This document shows positions 43,146 through 52,840 of a stretch of DNA of 64,000 bases, piece by piece. The translations under genes were made by a program, and so were the position numbers. Position 1 is the first letter of the stretch, and each line of letters starts with the position of its first letter. The notes under the pieces were generated by a model. That model had not been told where the DNA came from. It did not search any database and saw nothing but the letters and a program-made list of their open reading frames with translations. Origin of the DNA: Virgibacillus natechei (GTDB taxonomy: Bacteria; Bacillota; Bacilli; Bacillales; Amphibacillaceae); contig NZ_CP110224.1 of the NCBI RefSeq assembly GCF_026013645.1, positions 3,410,001-3,474,000 on the forward strand, read 5' to 3'.

Positions 43146-43658
43146 CTACTTTTCATCCATATCATCATCAACTTTTACTTCCTCGGTAATGGCTTCTTCT
43201 TCTTCTGGATCAACAGGATCAGCTTCCTTCAAGGCCTGATCCATTTCCTCCTCATCGACCATATCTGTGACTGCTTCATCAATAAGGTCCACGTCCTGTT
43301 CTGCTTCCTCTTCCTTTTCTTTTTTAGTTTTTGTTTTCTTTGTTTTTGTTACTTTTGCCTTTTTCTTTTTCTTTGGAGCTGCTGTCACTTCTTCATCCAT
43401 CTGTTCGACTGGATACCAACGTTTCAGCCCCCACATGTTTTGACCAATCGTAATAAAGCGCCCATCTACATTTAAATCCGTATAGAACTGTGCAATGTTT
43501 TCTTTTTTTTCTTCCGCAGAGAATTCCTTCAATTCTGCTACTCTGTCGAAAATCTCATTATAACTAAGTGCTTTCTTTACATCCAATAACTCAGAAGTAG
43601 CCAATTCAATCATTGCCATTTCTTTTATTTGTGCTTTGGTATATTCCTTCAAGCTCAC
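43146..43658 (-). CDS. rpoE: RNA polymerase delta subunit
   Basis: A Gram-positive RNA polymerase accessory subunit that promotes recycling and specificity. 170 residues: the N-terminal folded HARE-HTH domain (about 1-90, with SYNEIFDRVAELKEF and GQNMWGLKRWYP), a basic stretch KKKKKAKVTKTKKTKTKK, and an acidic disordered tail. The start is GTG at 43656-43658 after AAGGGAG. It precedes pyrG as in B. subtilis. Confidence 0.97.
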   Translation of the reverse strand: MSLKEYTKAQIKEMAMIELATSELLDVKKALSYNEIFDRVAELKEFSAEEKKENIAQFYTDLNVDGRFITIGQNMWGLKRWYPVEQMDEEVTAAPKKKKKAKVTKTKKTKTKKEKEEEAEQDVDLIDEAVTDMVDEEEMDQALKEADPVDPEEEEAITEEVKVDDDMDEK

Positions 43659-43943
43659 GGTACCGCGCTCCCTTTACTTATATAATAAGGCTTTTGCCTA
43701 CTTTAACCTTGTTTCTAAAACTTACTCTAGTATCTAACAATTATTACAGTTTAGCGGGCAGGCCGACTAAACCACGCATACGTCAATCGCAACTCCAACA
43801 TTTACACGTCCAATGCGTTCATTAATTCCAACTGAATAAAGATTTACTTTATCATAGTTGCACCTGTATTAAAACCATATCTTACATTATAAACAAAATT
43901 CAGTTGAATATGCTAGTTAGAAAACTTGGCAGTCGTTAAAGTG
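43659..43943. other. Intergenic stretch with degraded repeats
   Basis: A worn fragment at about 43752-43810 (AGGCCGACTAAACCACGC and TCAATCGCAACTCCAAC) resembles the family C module with a broken inner stem. The rest is AT-rich and should contain the rpoE promoter. No gene. Confidence 0.4.
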
Positions 43944-44225
43944 TGTGTTCAAAAAGGTGGATAAAAAGGACCGCGTCGGCTAAAGTCGCAGGCGTCCTAC
44001 CTGCAACGCCGACACTAGCACGTCCTGTGCGTCGAAAGTTCGAGGCGGCGTAGCTTTGAGCACTAAGGAAAGCTTCCTCGAACCTGCATCGCACGCAGGA
44101 AAAGCGAGCCAACGAGCTTCCACAGGATGTGGTGACTTCTGCGTTGCCCCCAGGACGTGGGCGATTTTAGCAGAAGTTCCCCTTCGATGTGTCATTTATA
44201 CCGGACTTTTTGAACATCCTCTTAA
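43944..44225. repeat. MITE-like repeat family C, copy C4, with two hairpin modules
   Basis: Ends GTGTGTTCAAAAAG and CTTTTTGAACATCCTCTTA. The minus-strand module at 43976-44031 has outer GTCGGC/GCCGAC and inner GCAGG/CCTGC with first hairpin GCAC/GTGC. The plus-strand module at 44120-44176 has outer CTTCTGC/GCAGAAG and inner GCCCCC/GTGGGC with loop AGGAC. It is the most symmetric C copy. Confidence 0.78.
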
Positions 44226-44278
44226 AGGGGTTCTTAGAAAGCGTTGTTTTTGTTAGGTAGCGAAACTTCCTTCCTACT

Positions 44279-44368
44279 TGCTTAGAAAACTTGGTTGTCA
44301 CCAAGCCTTTAGGTGACAGTCCTTAGTTGCACTTATGCAGTAAGAAAGTAGTTATACTTTCTTAACTG
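44279..44368 (+). repeat. Repeat family E, copy E6
   Basis: Contains AGAAAACTTGGTTGTCACC, CTTAGTTGCACTTATGCAG and AAGAAAGTAGTTATACTTTC. It lies between C4 and the icmF terminator. Confidence 0.65.
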
Positions 44369-44370
44369 CC

Positions 44371-44406
44371 AAAAAAGATGAGAAAACCGAAATGTTTTCT
44401 CATCTT
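44371..44406 (-). terminator. Terminator of icmF
   Basis: AAGATGAGAAAAC and GTTTTCTCATCTT form a stem followed by TTTTTTGG on the minus strand. Confidence 0.85.
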
Positions 44407-44438
44407 GTTATAATATACCACGCTACCCTGGTTATCCC

Positions 44439-47400
44439 TTACATGTTTCTTCGATATTGTCCACCTACTTCGTAGAGTGCGTTTGTAATTTGACCTAGAC
44501 TTGCTACTTTGACTGTTTCCATCAACTCTGTAAAAATGTTTCCGCCTGAGGCTGCTACTTCTTTCAAGCGAATTAATCCAGCTTCGACATCGTCTTTATT
44601 TGTATGTTGAAACGTATGCAGCTCCTTAATTTGATGTTCCTTCTCTTCTGTTGAAGCTCTTGCCAGTTCCATAGATTCGGTTTGATCCTCTGCTGATTCG
44701 TTTGGATTCAGGTAGGTGTTCACACCGACGATCGGTAATTCCCCTGAATGTTTTTTGCCTTCGTAGTACATGGATTCTTCTTGAATTTTACCACGTTGGT
44801 ATTGGCGCTCCATCGCACCAAGCACACCGCCGCGGTCATTCATTTTTTCAAACTCCTGCAGCACCGCCTCTTCGACCAGATCTGTTAACTCCTCCACAAT
44901 AAACGATCCTTGCAGGGCATTTTCATTTTTCATTAATCCAAATTCCTTGCTAACAATCATTTGAATGGCCATTGCCCGACGAACAGATTCCTCTGTAGGA
45001 GTTGTGATTGCTTCGTCATAAGAATTCGTATGCAAGGAATTTGTATTGTCTTGAATGGCCAATAATGCCTGTAGGGTGGTGCGGATATCATTAAACTGAA
45101 TTTCTTGTGAGTGGAGCGAACGTCCAGATGTTTGAACATGATACTTTAGCTTCTGACTGCGTTCATTTGCTCCATATTTATCACGCATGGCTGTTGCCCA
45201 TATACGACGCGCTACACGGCCGATTACCGTGTATTCGGGATCAAGTCCATTTGAGAAGAAGAAGGACAGGTTTTGCGCAAATTTATTCACGTCCATTCCT
45301 CTGCTTAAATAATACTCGACATACGTAAACCCATTTGCCAGTGTGAAGGCAAGCTGTGTGATCGGGTTCGCACCGGCTTCCGCAATGTGGTAACCAGAAA
45401 TCGATACAGAGTAATAATTGCGCACATCTTTATCGATAAAATACTGCTGAATATCACCCATCATTCGAAGGGCAAATTCGGTTGAGAAGATACATGTATT
45501 TTGTCCTTGATCCTCTTTTAAAATGTCTGCTTGAACCGTTCCACGTACAACTGACACTGTATCATCCTTGATTTTTTCATATTCCTGTTGGCTCGGTTCG
45601 CGATCGTTCTCTTCTTTAAACTTCTTGAGTTGCTGATCGATTGCCGTATTGAAAAACATGGCTAAAATAATTGGGGCAGGTCCATTAATCGTCATCGACA
45701 CAGATGTTGTTGGATTGATTAAATCAAAACCATCATATAATTTTTTCATATCATCCAACGTACAAATGTTCACACCACTTTCGCCGACTTTCCCATAAAT
45801 ATCTGGACGTGGTGCCGGATCCTCCCCGTACAATGTTACCGAATCAAATGCCGTTGATAACCGCTTGGCATCTCCATCCTGTGATAAATAATGAAAACGA
45901 CGATTCGTACGTTCAGGTGTCCCTTCCCCTGCGAACTGGCGAGTTGGATCTTCACCCTTACGTTTAAACGGGAAAACACCTGCTGTAAATGGGAACGACC
46001 CTGGTACATTTTCTTTTAACAACCAGGTCAATCGCTCGCCCCAGTCGGTAAAATTCGGGAAAGCTACTTTAGGTATTTTCGTTCCTGAAATAGACTCTGT
46101 GATCGTATCCATTTCGATTTCTTTCCCTCGTATTGAGAAAGTCATTTTATCTTGACTATAACTTTCCTTCGTCTCGTCCCAGGTCTCAAGTAGCTTTTTG
46201 ACTTTGGGATCAAGCTCTTCCTGATACTGATCAAACGTTTGATCAATTATGTTCAAGGCATGTTGATCGTCCACGACTTCTTTTGTTCCATCTAGTTGAA
46301 AGAGTTTCCGCGCTATATTGCTTTGTTTTTCCGTGTATTCATGATAGTTCCGTATATGTGTAGCAATTTCGCGTAAATAATGACGGCGTTCATTTGTAAT
46401 AATCATATTTTGCTTTTGGGAAATTGCATTTCGATTAAATCCAACCTCATCCGTCCAGCTGAATCTTTCATTCAATGAATCTACGACAGAGGCAAATAAA
46501 GCATTCATTCCAGCATCATTAAATTGGCTTGCGATTGTACCGAATACAGGGAATTTCTCCTTATCTTGTTTGAACAGCATATGGCTTCGTTCATACTGTT
46601 TACGTACTTGAGTTAACGAATCCTCCGAGCCTTTTTGTTCAAATTTATTAATAACAATGAAATCTGCATAATCAATCATATCGATTTTTTCAAGCTGAGA
46701 AGGAGCACCGAATTCAGCTGTCATCACATACATCGATAAATCTGTAATATCAGCAATCGCCGCATCACCCTGACCAATTCCACTTGTTTCAATAATAATG
46801 AAGTCATAGCCAGAAGCACGAACAACATCAAGTACATCATGAATAGATTTGGAGAGCTCACTACGTGAATCACGCGTTGCCAGTGAGCGCATAAACACAC
46901 GGTCTGTGAAAATAGCATTCATACGAATACGGTCACCAAGCAGTGCACCACCTGTTTTCTTTTTTGTTGGATCTATGGAAATAATGGCTACTTTTTTATC
47001 TGGAATCTCATTCATAAAGCGACGAATCAACTCATCGGTTAACGAACTTTTTCCAGACCCTCCTGTTCCTGTAATACCTAATACAGGTGTATTTTTAGGT
47101 GTCTTCTCGCGTAAAGACTCGATTACATTCTGTTTTTCATCTGGGTCAATTTCATCGTTTTCCATGTAGCTGATGAATTTTGCTATAGACTTACGATCCC
47201 CTTGTCCGAGTTGCTCCTGATCCTTTTTCACATCAATCGGTGGGATAAAGTCACATTCCTCAATGACACGATTTATCATTCCTTGAAGTCCTAAATCACG
47301 ACCATCTTCAGGGGAAAATATCCAGTACACCCCATAGTCATGAAGCTCCTTGATTTCACGGTGGATAATTGTTCCACCGCCACCTCCAACAACCTTAATA

Positions 47401-47681
47401 TGATCTGCATCAAGTTCCTTTAATAGATCAATCATGTATTTAAAATATTCAACATGCCCACCTTGGTAAGACGATATCGCAATGCCTTGCACATCTTCTT
47501 GAATGGCGGCATGAACCACTTCTTCTACAGAACGATTATGACCTAAATGAATAACTTCTGCACCACTTGCTTGCATAATTCTGCGCATAATATTAATCGA
47601 CGCATCATGCCCATCAAACAAACTTGTAGCCGTTACAAAACGAACAGGATTTACCGGTTTATAAATTTGTGCATGTTCCAT
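44439..47681 (-). CDS. icmF: Fused isobutyryl-CoA mutase IcmF (B12-dependent)
   Basis: Interconverts isobutyryl-CoA and n-butyryl-CoA; some members also accept isovaleryl- or pivalyl-CoA. 1080 residues in the fused order: an N-terminal cobalamin-binding domain (about 12-145, [12 protein letters not shown] with the cobalt-ligand His), a MeaI-type G-protein domain (from about 200, [17 protein letters not shown]), a linker, then the large TIM-barrel mutase domain (about 560-1080, with [12 protein letters not shown] and the [13 protein letters not shown] segment). It lies at the end of an acyl-CoA catabolism cluster. AAGTTGGGAGGAG precedes the ATG. Confidence 0.95.
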   Translation of the reverse strand: MEHAQIYKPVNPVRFVTATSLFDGHDASINIMRRIMQASGAEVIHLGHNRSVEEVVHAAIQEDVQGIAISSYQGGHVEYFKYMIDLLKELDADHIKVVGGGGGTIIHREIKELHDYGVYWIFSPEDGRDLGLQGMINRVIEECDFIPPIDVKKDQEQLGQGDRKSIAKFISYMENDEIDPDEKQNVIESLREKTPKNTPVLGITGTGGSGKSSLTDELIRRFMNEIPDKKVAIISIDPTKKKTGGALLGDRIRMNAIFTDRVFMRSLATRDSRSELSKSIHDVLDVVRASGYDFIIIETSGIGQGDAAIADITDLSMYVMTAEFGAPSQLEKIDMIDYADFIVINKFEQKGSEDSLTQVRKQYERSHMLFKQDKEKFPVFGTIASQFNDAGMNALFASVVDSLNERFSWTDEVGFNRNAISQKQNMIITNERRHYLREIATHIRNYHEYTEKQSNIARKLFQLDGTKEVVDDQHALNIIDQTFDQYQEELDPKVKKLLETWDETKESYSQDKMTFSIRGKEIEMDTITESISGTKIPKVAFPNFTDWGERLTWLLKENVPGSFPFTAGVFPFKRKGEDPTRQFAGEGTPERTNRRFHYLSQDGDAKRLSTAFDSVTLYGEDPAPRPDIYGKVGESGVNICTLDDMKKLYDGFDLINPTTSVSMTINGPAPIILAMFFNTAIDQQLKKFKEENDREPSQQEYEKIKDDTVSVVRGTVQADILKEDQGQNTCIFSTEFALRMMGDIQQYFIDKDVRNYYSVSISGYHIAEAGANPITQLAFTLANGFTYVEYYLSRGMDVNKFAQNLSFFFSNGLDPEYTVIGRVARRIWATAMRDKYGANERSQKLKYHVQTSGRSLHSQEIQFNDIRTTLQALLAIQDNTNSLHTNSYDEAITTPTEESVRRAMAIQMIVSKEFGLMKNENALQGSFIVEELTDLVEEAVLQEFEKMNDRGGVLGAMERQYQRGKIQEESMYYEGKKHSGELPIVGVNTYLNPNESAEDQTESMELARASTEEKEHQIKELHTFQHTNKDDVEAGLIRLKEVAASGGNIFTELMETVKVASLGQITNALYEVGGQYRRNM

Positions 47682-47717
47682 AAATCAAGCTCCTCCCAAC
47701 TTAAAGTGCATGTTTTT

Positions 47718-47766
47718 TAAAGTGCGTGTTCAAAAAGTCATTTTCAGCAGACTTTTCGAACATCCT
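47718..47766. repeat. Minimal family C hairpin (ends only)
   Basis: GTGTTCAAAAAGTC is followed after a few bases by GACTTTTCGAACATC, that is, the two family C ends with almost nothing between them. It forms a strong hairpin in the icmF leader. Confidence 0.7.
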
Positions 47767-47767
47767 C

Positions 47768-47781
47768 TTAAAGCGATTTCA
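47768..47781 (-). promoter_or_regulatory. Candidate cre (CcpA) site upstream of icmF
   Basis: TTAAAGCGATTTCA matches the cre consensus TGWAANCGNTNWCA at 13 of 14 positions. It lies between the tetR stop and icmF. Confidence 0.4.
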
Positions 47782-48426
47782 TTATTTATTGATGTTCCAA
47801 TCAGATGACGTGCTATCAATCGCCAATCCTTTTAAAAGATAATGTATTTGTCTATCAATATAGGTTTCAAGGGTGAACTCCTTTTGTAGTATCCAACGTC
47901 TGAACCCCCACATTTGACCTTGAATAAAAATATTATTGGCTAATAGGTCTGCATCCAATTTAGAAATGTCGATCGGTAGGCAAGTGACAATAACACGTTC
48001 CAGCATACGAACCATGTCGCGTTCTTTTCGTAATACATAATCCTTGGATTCTTCTTTCAGCGACTTTACTTCCTGATACAATATAAGTACTTCCTCCTGC
48101 ATGTCATCCATTAAACGAAAATAAGATTCTACCACGGAAACAAAGTTTTCAATAGACGGATGTTCTAAATCAATTTTCGCTTCCAGCCGGTCACGGACCT
48201 GATGGTGAATCGCATCAACAACGAGAAATAAAACATCCTCCTTTGTCCGAATATATTCATATAATGTACCGATGCTAAAGCCGGATTCTCTTGCAATTTC
48301 CCTTGTTGTCGTACGGTGAAAACCTTTTTCCTTAAAAAGCGTAATCGCTCCTTGAACGATTTGGCTGCGCCGTTTTTCTATTAGTTCCTGATCTTTTACA
48401 GAGGAAAGGATTTGGTCTTGTTTCAT
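47782..48426 (-). CDS. TetR family regulator of the acyl-CoA catabolic cluster
   Basis: A 214-residue regulator with an N-terminal helix-turn-helix (about 30-65, TTREIARESGFSIGTLYEYIRTK) and a helical ligand domain like those of acyl-CoA-sensing TetR regulators (FadR type). It is embedded between meaB and icmF, with six bases from the meaB stop. FadR-like palindromes upstream of thl and fadF are plausible targets. Binding of a CoA ester as inducer is inferred from the context. Confidence 0.85.
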   Translation of the reverse strand: MKQDQILSSVKDQELIEKRRSQIVQGAITLFKEKGFHRTTTREIARESGFSIGTLYEYIRTKEDVLFLVVDAIHHQVRDRLEAKIDLEHPSIENFVSVVESYFRLMDDMQEEVLILYQEVKSLKEESKDYVLRKERDMVRMLERVIVTCLPIDISKLDADLLANNIFIQGQMWGFRRWILQKEFTLETYIDRQIHYLLKGLAIDSTSSDWNINK

Positions 48427-48431
48427 TTAAC

Positions 48432-49367
48432 TTAGCTCCCCTCTTCCTTTTTCCATTTTTCGAACCAGTCACTTGCTAATTGATAAGGATCGCTCGTTGC
48501 TTCAATGGAAGGCAATTCTGCGTTATTATCGATAAAATACTTTACATCACGCCAAATTTCTTCACGAATAAGCTCGTATACTTCAAGCTCCTGTTGTCGG
48601 ATGCGGCGATTTTCTCCTTCAGCAGTGCTGTATAGGTAGTCATAATGTTCTTTCATTTTTTCCCATAATTTGTCAATTCCCTTATTCTCTGTTGTAATCG
48701 TTTTGACGATGGCTGTTTCATGTTTCTCTGTAGCCGTCATCATAACCAGTTCCCTTAAAAGGGATTTCAATTTGCCAAAGCCTGGAAGGTCTGCCTTATT
48801 GATGATAAATAAATCGGCAATTTCCATAATCCCAGCTTTGAATATCTGCAAAACATCTCCACTGTTTGGTGTGAGCATCACAGCTGTGGTATCAACAATT
48901 TTCATGATATCAAGTTCCGATTGCCCAACACCAACCGTTTCCACGATTACAACATCAAATCCATATGCATCACACACACGGATCGCATCTTTTGTAGCTC
49001 GCGCCAAGCCACCTAAGCTTCCACGTGTCGCCATGCTGCGGATGTATACACCATCATCTGTGAAATGCTGATTCATACGGACCCGGTCCCCGAGTAATGC
49101 ACCACCACTGAACGGGCTCGTCGGATCAACCGCAATGATCGCGACTGTTTTACCTTCATCGCGTATATGGGTGACCAAGCGATTTACCAGTGAGCTTTTC
49201 CCAGCTCCAGGTGATCCCGTAATTCCGACATAGCGCGCACCCTTTTTCAGCGAAAAAACATCACTGAGTAACTGGAGCTTTTCCGGATGATCATTTTCAA
49301 TCATCGTAATTGCCCTAGCTAATGCGCGTATCTCTTTGTTCTGCATCCGTTGAACAATTTCGTGCAT
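48432..49367 (-). CDS. meaB: Methylmalonyl/isobutyryl-CoA mutase-associated GTPase MeaB
   Basis: A 311-residue G3E-family GTPase (MeaB/ArgK) that protects and reloads B12-dependent acyl-CoA mutases. The Walker A is GITGSPGAGKSSLVNRL, the switch region [20 protein letters not shown], and NKAD gives guanine specificity. IcmF downstream already contains its own G domain, so this stand-alone copy is either redundant or serves another mutase. It belongs to the same gene run. Confidence 0.93.
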   Translation of the reverse strand: MHEIVQRMQNKEIRALARAITMIENDHPEKLQLLSDVFSLKKGARYVGITGSPGAGKSSLVNRLVTHIRDEGKTVAIIAVDPTSPFSGGALLGDRVRMNQHFTDDGVYIRSMATRGSLGGLARATKDAIRVCDAYGFDVVIVETVGVGQSELDIMKIVDTTAVMLTPNSGDVLQIFKAGIMEIADLFIINKADLPGFGKLKSLLRELVMMTATEKHETAIVKTITTENKGIDKLWEKMKEHYDYLYSTAEGENRRIRQQELEVYELIREEIWRDVKYFIDNNAELPSIEATSDPYQLASDWFEKWKKEEGS

Positions 49368-49400
49368 GACTTACACCCTTTCTACAATTTGACGCGAGGC

Positions 49401-49463
49401 TCTCCCGATTCGGCGGTACTGTCTCCCGGTTCGGTGCGCGGCTCTCCCGTTCCGAGTACTACT
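49401..49463. repeat. Three tandem 21-bp GC-rich repeats
   Basis: TCTCCCG begins at 49401, 49422 and 49443, an exact 21-base period, with the following bases partly conserved (ATTCGG, GTTCGG, TTCCGA). It lies in the gap between the acyl-CoA dehydrogenase gene and meaB. Confidence 0.6.
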
Positions 49464-49476
49464 GCTACTCCACTCG

Positions 49477-50616
49477 CTATTTCGTCACCATTCTTCCAAT
49501 AACCATACGTTGAATTTCATTTGTTCCTTCATAAATTTGGGTGATTTTCGCATCACGCATGTAGCGCTCTACGGGATAATCTTTCGTGTACCCATATCCG
49601 CCAAATACTTGGACTGCTTCTACTGTAATCCGCATCGCTGCATCTCCTGCGAATAATTTTGACATTGCAGATGCTTTTCCGTACGGTTTCCCTTGAGACT
49701 CTAGCCAAGCCGCCTGGTATGTCAGTAGACGTGAAGCCTCAATTTCTGTTGCCATATCTGCTAGCTTAAATGATATGCCTTGATTGTTCGCAATTGGTTT
49801 TCCGAATTGTTCCCGCTCTTTTGCATAATTTACAGATGCATCAAGTGCTCCTTGCGCAATTCCAAGTGCTTGTGATGCAATTCCGTTACGACCACCGTCA
49901 AGTGTCGTCATGGCTATTTTAAAGCCTTCTCCTTCAGCGCCGAGCATATTTTCCTTCGGGATACGGCAATTTTCAAATATGAGTTCTGTTGTTGGAGACG
50001 AACGAATTCCTAGCTTCTTCTCTTTTTTACCAAAGGTGAACCCCTCCGTTCCTTTTTCAACGATAAATCCACTAATTCCTTTATGTTTTGCATCGGCATC
50101 TGTTTTTGCAAATACAATATATATATCTGCAACACCACCATTGGTAATCCAGACTTTGCTTCCATTCAATATGTAGTCGTCCCCGTCTTCTTTGGCTGTT
50201 GTTTTCATTGCTACAACGTCACTGCCTGCTCCTGGCTCAGATAATGCATAGGCACCAAGTGCTTCTCCGGTAGCTAGACGAGATAGAAAGTTTTTCTTTT
50301 GTGCTTCTGTCCCGTACGTATACAACGGCCAACTTGCCAAGGATATATGCGCGGAGAGTGTTACACCTGTTGAGGCACACACGCGTGATAATTCCTCCAC
50401 CGCAATACAATAACTCACATAATCGGAGCCAATTCCACCATATTCTTCTGGCCACGGGATTCCAGTTAATCCAAGTTCTGCCATCTTATCAAAAATTCCA
50501 CGATCAAACCTTTCTTCCTCATCACGTTCTGCTGCCGTTGGTTCAACATCATTTACTGCAAAATCACGAACCATTTTACGCAACATTTCTTGTTCATCTG
50601 TTAATTGGAAATCCAT
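49477..50616 (-). CDS. acdA: Acyl-CoA dehydrogenase
   Basis: A flavin-dependent enzyme introducing the trans-2 double bond in acyl-CoA. 379 residues. Motifs are [19 protein letters not shown] (FAD and substrate), [18 protein letters not shown], and the C-terminal [19 protein letters not shown] with the catalytic Glu in [12 protein letters not shown] follows GGAGATGAAG. It lies 14 bases after the next acyl-CoA dehydrogenase gene, and the two paralogues may split chain-length or branch specificity. Confidence 0.95.
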   Translation of the reverse strand: MDFQLTDEQEMLRKMVRDFAVNDVEPTAAERDEEERFDRGIFDKMAELGLTGIPWPEEYGGIGSDYVSYCIAVEELSRVCASTGVTLSAHISLASWPLYTYGTEAQKKNFLSRLATGEALGAYALSEPGAGSDVVAMKTTAKEDGDDYILNGSKVWITNGGVADIYIVFAKTDADAKHKGISGFIVEKGTEGFTFGKKEKKLGIRSSPTTELIFENCRIPKENMLGAEGEGFKIAMTTLDGGRNGIASQALGIAQGALDASVNYAKEREQFGKPIANNQGISFKLADMATEIEASRLLTYQAAWLESQGKPYGKASAMSKLFAGDAAMRITVEAVQVFGGYGYTKDYPVERYMRDAKITQIYEGTNEIQRMVIGRMVTK

Positions 50617-50630
50617 AACGCTTCATCTCC

Positions 50631-51767
50631 TTAATCTTTTAGTAGGTTTTTTGCAATTACAATATGTTGGATTTCATTCGTTCCTTCATAAATCTCGGTA
50701 ACTTTTGCATCTCGGAAAAATCGCTCTGCTGGATAATCTTCTGTATAACCATATCCACCGTATATTTGTACTGCCTCAATCGCTGCGTTCATCGCTGTTT
50801 TTGATGCATACATTTTTGCCATGGATGCCTCTTTACTACATGGTAGATCACGCTCAGCCATTGATGCAACATTATAGACTAATAGTTTTGCCGCTTCGAC
50901 CTCTGTTGCCATATCTGCCAGTTTAAATGATATTCCTTGATTATTCGCAATTGGTTTGCCGAATTGTTCACGTTCTTTTGCATAGGCTATCGCATGTTCC
51001 AATGCTGCCTCGCCAATTCCTAGCGCTTGTGCGGCAATACCGATCCTTCCGACGTTCAGGTTAGCCATGGCAACGTTGAATCCATCCCCTTCATTTCCAA
51101 GAAGTTGCTCCTTGGGTATAACACATTGGTCAAAATTCAATTGAACCGTGCTTGAGCCATGTAGTCCCATTTTCTTTTCCTTTTTACCAATGACGAGTCC
51201 AGGTGTGTCTTTTTCCACAATGAATCCACTAATACCTTTTGGACCTTCACCCGTACGAGCAAATGTAATGTATGTATCTGCCATACCACCATTCGTAATG
51301 AATACTTTTGATCCATTTAAAATATAATGATCGCCGTCTTTCTTCGCTGTGGTCTTCATGCTCGCGACGTCAGAACCAGCTCCAGGTTCCGTTACAGCAA
51401 AAGCACCTAGGTATTCACCAGAAGCAAGCTTTGGTAAATAGTGATCCTTTTGATCCTCGGTTCCAAACTTAAGTATTGGATTTGTCCCAACAGATGTGTG
51501 TACAGATAAAATAACACCCAGTGTCGCACTTACTTTAGCTAGCTCGTTTATCGCAAGAATATAGGACGTATAATCCATGCCACTTCCGCCATACTTTTCA
51601 GGTATAGGAATCCCCATTAATCCAAGTTCACCCATCTTTTGAATAATTTCTTCTGGAAAGCGATCTTCCTGCTCCATTCGTTCCACTTCTTGTGCAACTT
51701 CTTTCTGGGCAAAATCTCGAACCATTTTACGCATCATTTCTTGCTCTTCTGTAAAATAAATATTCAC
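50631..51767 (-). CDS. Acyl-CoA dehydrogenase (second paralogue)
   Basis: 378 residues, closely related to its neighbour, with [37 protein letters not shown] and the catalytic Glu in IYEGTNEIQ. It resembles short-chain (butyryl-like) acyl-CoA dehydrogenases, which would suit the product of IcmF; that specificity is inferred. The start is GTG at 51765-51767; GGGAGAG lies rather far upstream. Confidence 0.95.
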   Translation of the reverse strand: MNIYFTEEQEMMRKMVRDFAQKEVAQEVERMEQEDRFPEEIIQKMGELGLMGIPIPEKYGGSGMDYTSYILAINELAKVSATLGVILSVHTSVGTNPILKFGTEDQKDHYLPKLASGEYLGAFAVTEPGAGSDVASMKTTAKKDGDHYILNGSKVFITNGGMADTYITFARTGEGPKGISGFIVEKDTPGLVIGKKEKKMGLHGSSTVQLNFDQCVIPKEQLLGNEGDGFNVAMANLNVGRIGIAAQALGIGEAALEHAIAYAKEREQFGKPIANNQGISFKLADMATEVEAAKLLVYNVASMAERDLPCSKEASMAKMYASKTAMNAAIEAVQIYGGYGYTEDYPAERFFRDAKVTEIYEGTNEIQHIVIAKNLLKD

Positions 51768-51820
51768 CAGAGGTTGCTCTCCCTTCGTAAGTCATGTTTG
51801 TTATTATCTGTTAGAGGTTG

Positions 51821-52672
51821 TTAGTCATATAGGTAGAAACCTCGGCCGGATTTTTTCCCTAGCCAGCCTGCTTTTACATAGTTCCTGAGTAATGGACATG
51901 GGCGATATTTACTGTCGCCGAATCCGTCATGCAATACTTCCATGATGTAAAGACATGTATCCAGTCCAATAAAATCAGCTAAGGTTAGCGGTCCCATTGG
52001 ATGATTCGTACCTAACTTCATGACTGTATCAATGTCTTCACGTGATGCAACGCCTTCGTGAAGCGTGAAAATAGCCTCATTGATCATCGGCATCAGAATA
52101 CGATTGGATACAAATCCTGGAAAGTCTTCCACTTCTACTGGCGTTTTACTTAAATGGGTTGTCATCGTTTCAATCGCACCATAGGTTTCATCACTCGTTT
52201 GCAGTCCACGAATAATTTCCACCAGCTTCATTACTGGCACAGGGTTCATAAAATGCATGCCAATTACCTGATCCGCCCGCTTCGTTGCTGCGGCAATTTC
52301 TGTGATTGGGAGTGATGATGTGTTCGATGCTAATATCGCATGCTTTGGTGCCACCTCATCCAGTTCACCAAATACCTTTCTTTTCACGTCCATATTTTCA
52401 ACAACAGCTTCAATCACCAGATCACACGACTCCGCATCCTTTAATTGTGAAGATGGCGTAAGTCGATTTAATGTATCCGATTTACTTTGAGCGGTTATTC
52501 TCTCTTTTTCAACGGCGCGCGTTAATATTTTGTCAATATTCTTCATTCCTTTATCAAGGTCGTCTTCATTCCTATCATTTACTAGCACATCAAATCCAGC
52601 TTGAGCACAAACCTGGGCAATTCCTGCTCCCATTTGTCCAGCACCGATGACCATCACTTTTTGTATTGCCAT
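51821..52672 (-). CDS. hbd: 3-hydroxybutyryl-CoA dehydrogenase
   Basis: An NAD-dependent enzyme oxidising 3-hydroxyacyl-CoA, 283 residues. The Rossmann motif is GAGQMGAGIAQVCAQAG; the catalytic His lies in MHFMNPVPVMKLVEII, and NRILMPMINEA is conserved. AAGGAGG precedes the ATG. It sits between thl and the acyl-CoA dehydrogenases as the third step of the butyryl-CoA pathway. An enoyl-CoA hydratase gene is not in this cluster. Confidence 0.97.
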   Translation of the reverse strand: MAIQKVMVIGAGQMGAGIAQVCAQAGFDVLVNDRNEDDLDKGMKNIDKILTRAVEKERITAQSKSDTLNRLTPSSQLKDAESCDLVIEAVVENMDVKRKVFGELDEVAPKHAILASNTSSLPITEIAAATKRADQVIGMHFMNPVPVMKLVEIIRGLQTSDETYGAIETMTTHLSKTPVEVEDFPGFVSNRILMPMINEAIFTLHEGVASREDIDTVMKLGTNHPMGPLTLADFIGLDTCLYIMEVLHDGFGDSKYRPCPLLRNYVKAGWLGKKSGRGFYLYD

Positions 52673-52840
52673 TAGTTGAATTCCTCCTTTGTTAGTTGGT
52701 CCTTTTCGCTTTACCTTTTGCGGCTGTCAAGAGGTGGATAAGGTATCGCCTTACCCCTTGCACCAGCACACCGGAAACGTCGTCTTATAGTTTAAGAGCC
52801 GTCCCCGAATGTGCGAGCGCACTGGTATCCGGGCGCGCTT
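52673..52840. other. GC-rich intergenic stretch between thl and hbd
   Basis: 168 bases, locally richer in G+C than its surroundings, with a partial inverted repeat around GAATGTGCGAGCGCACTGGT. No gene or clear terminator. Confidence 0.4.

Noticed and set aside
43089..43475. 128-codon plus-strand frame rich in Phe, Leu and Cys
   Set aside because: It is the complement of the Lys/Glu-rich rpoE coding sequence.
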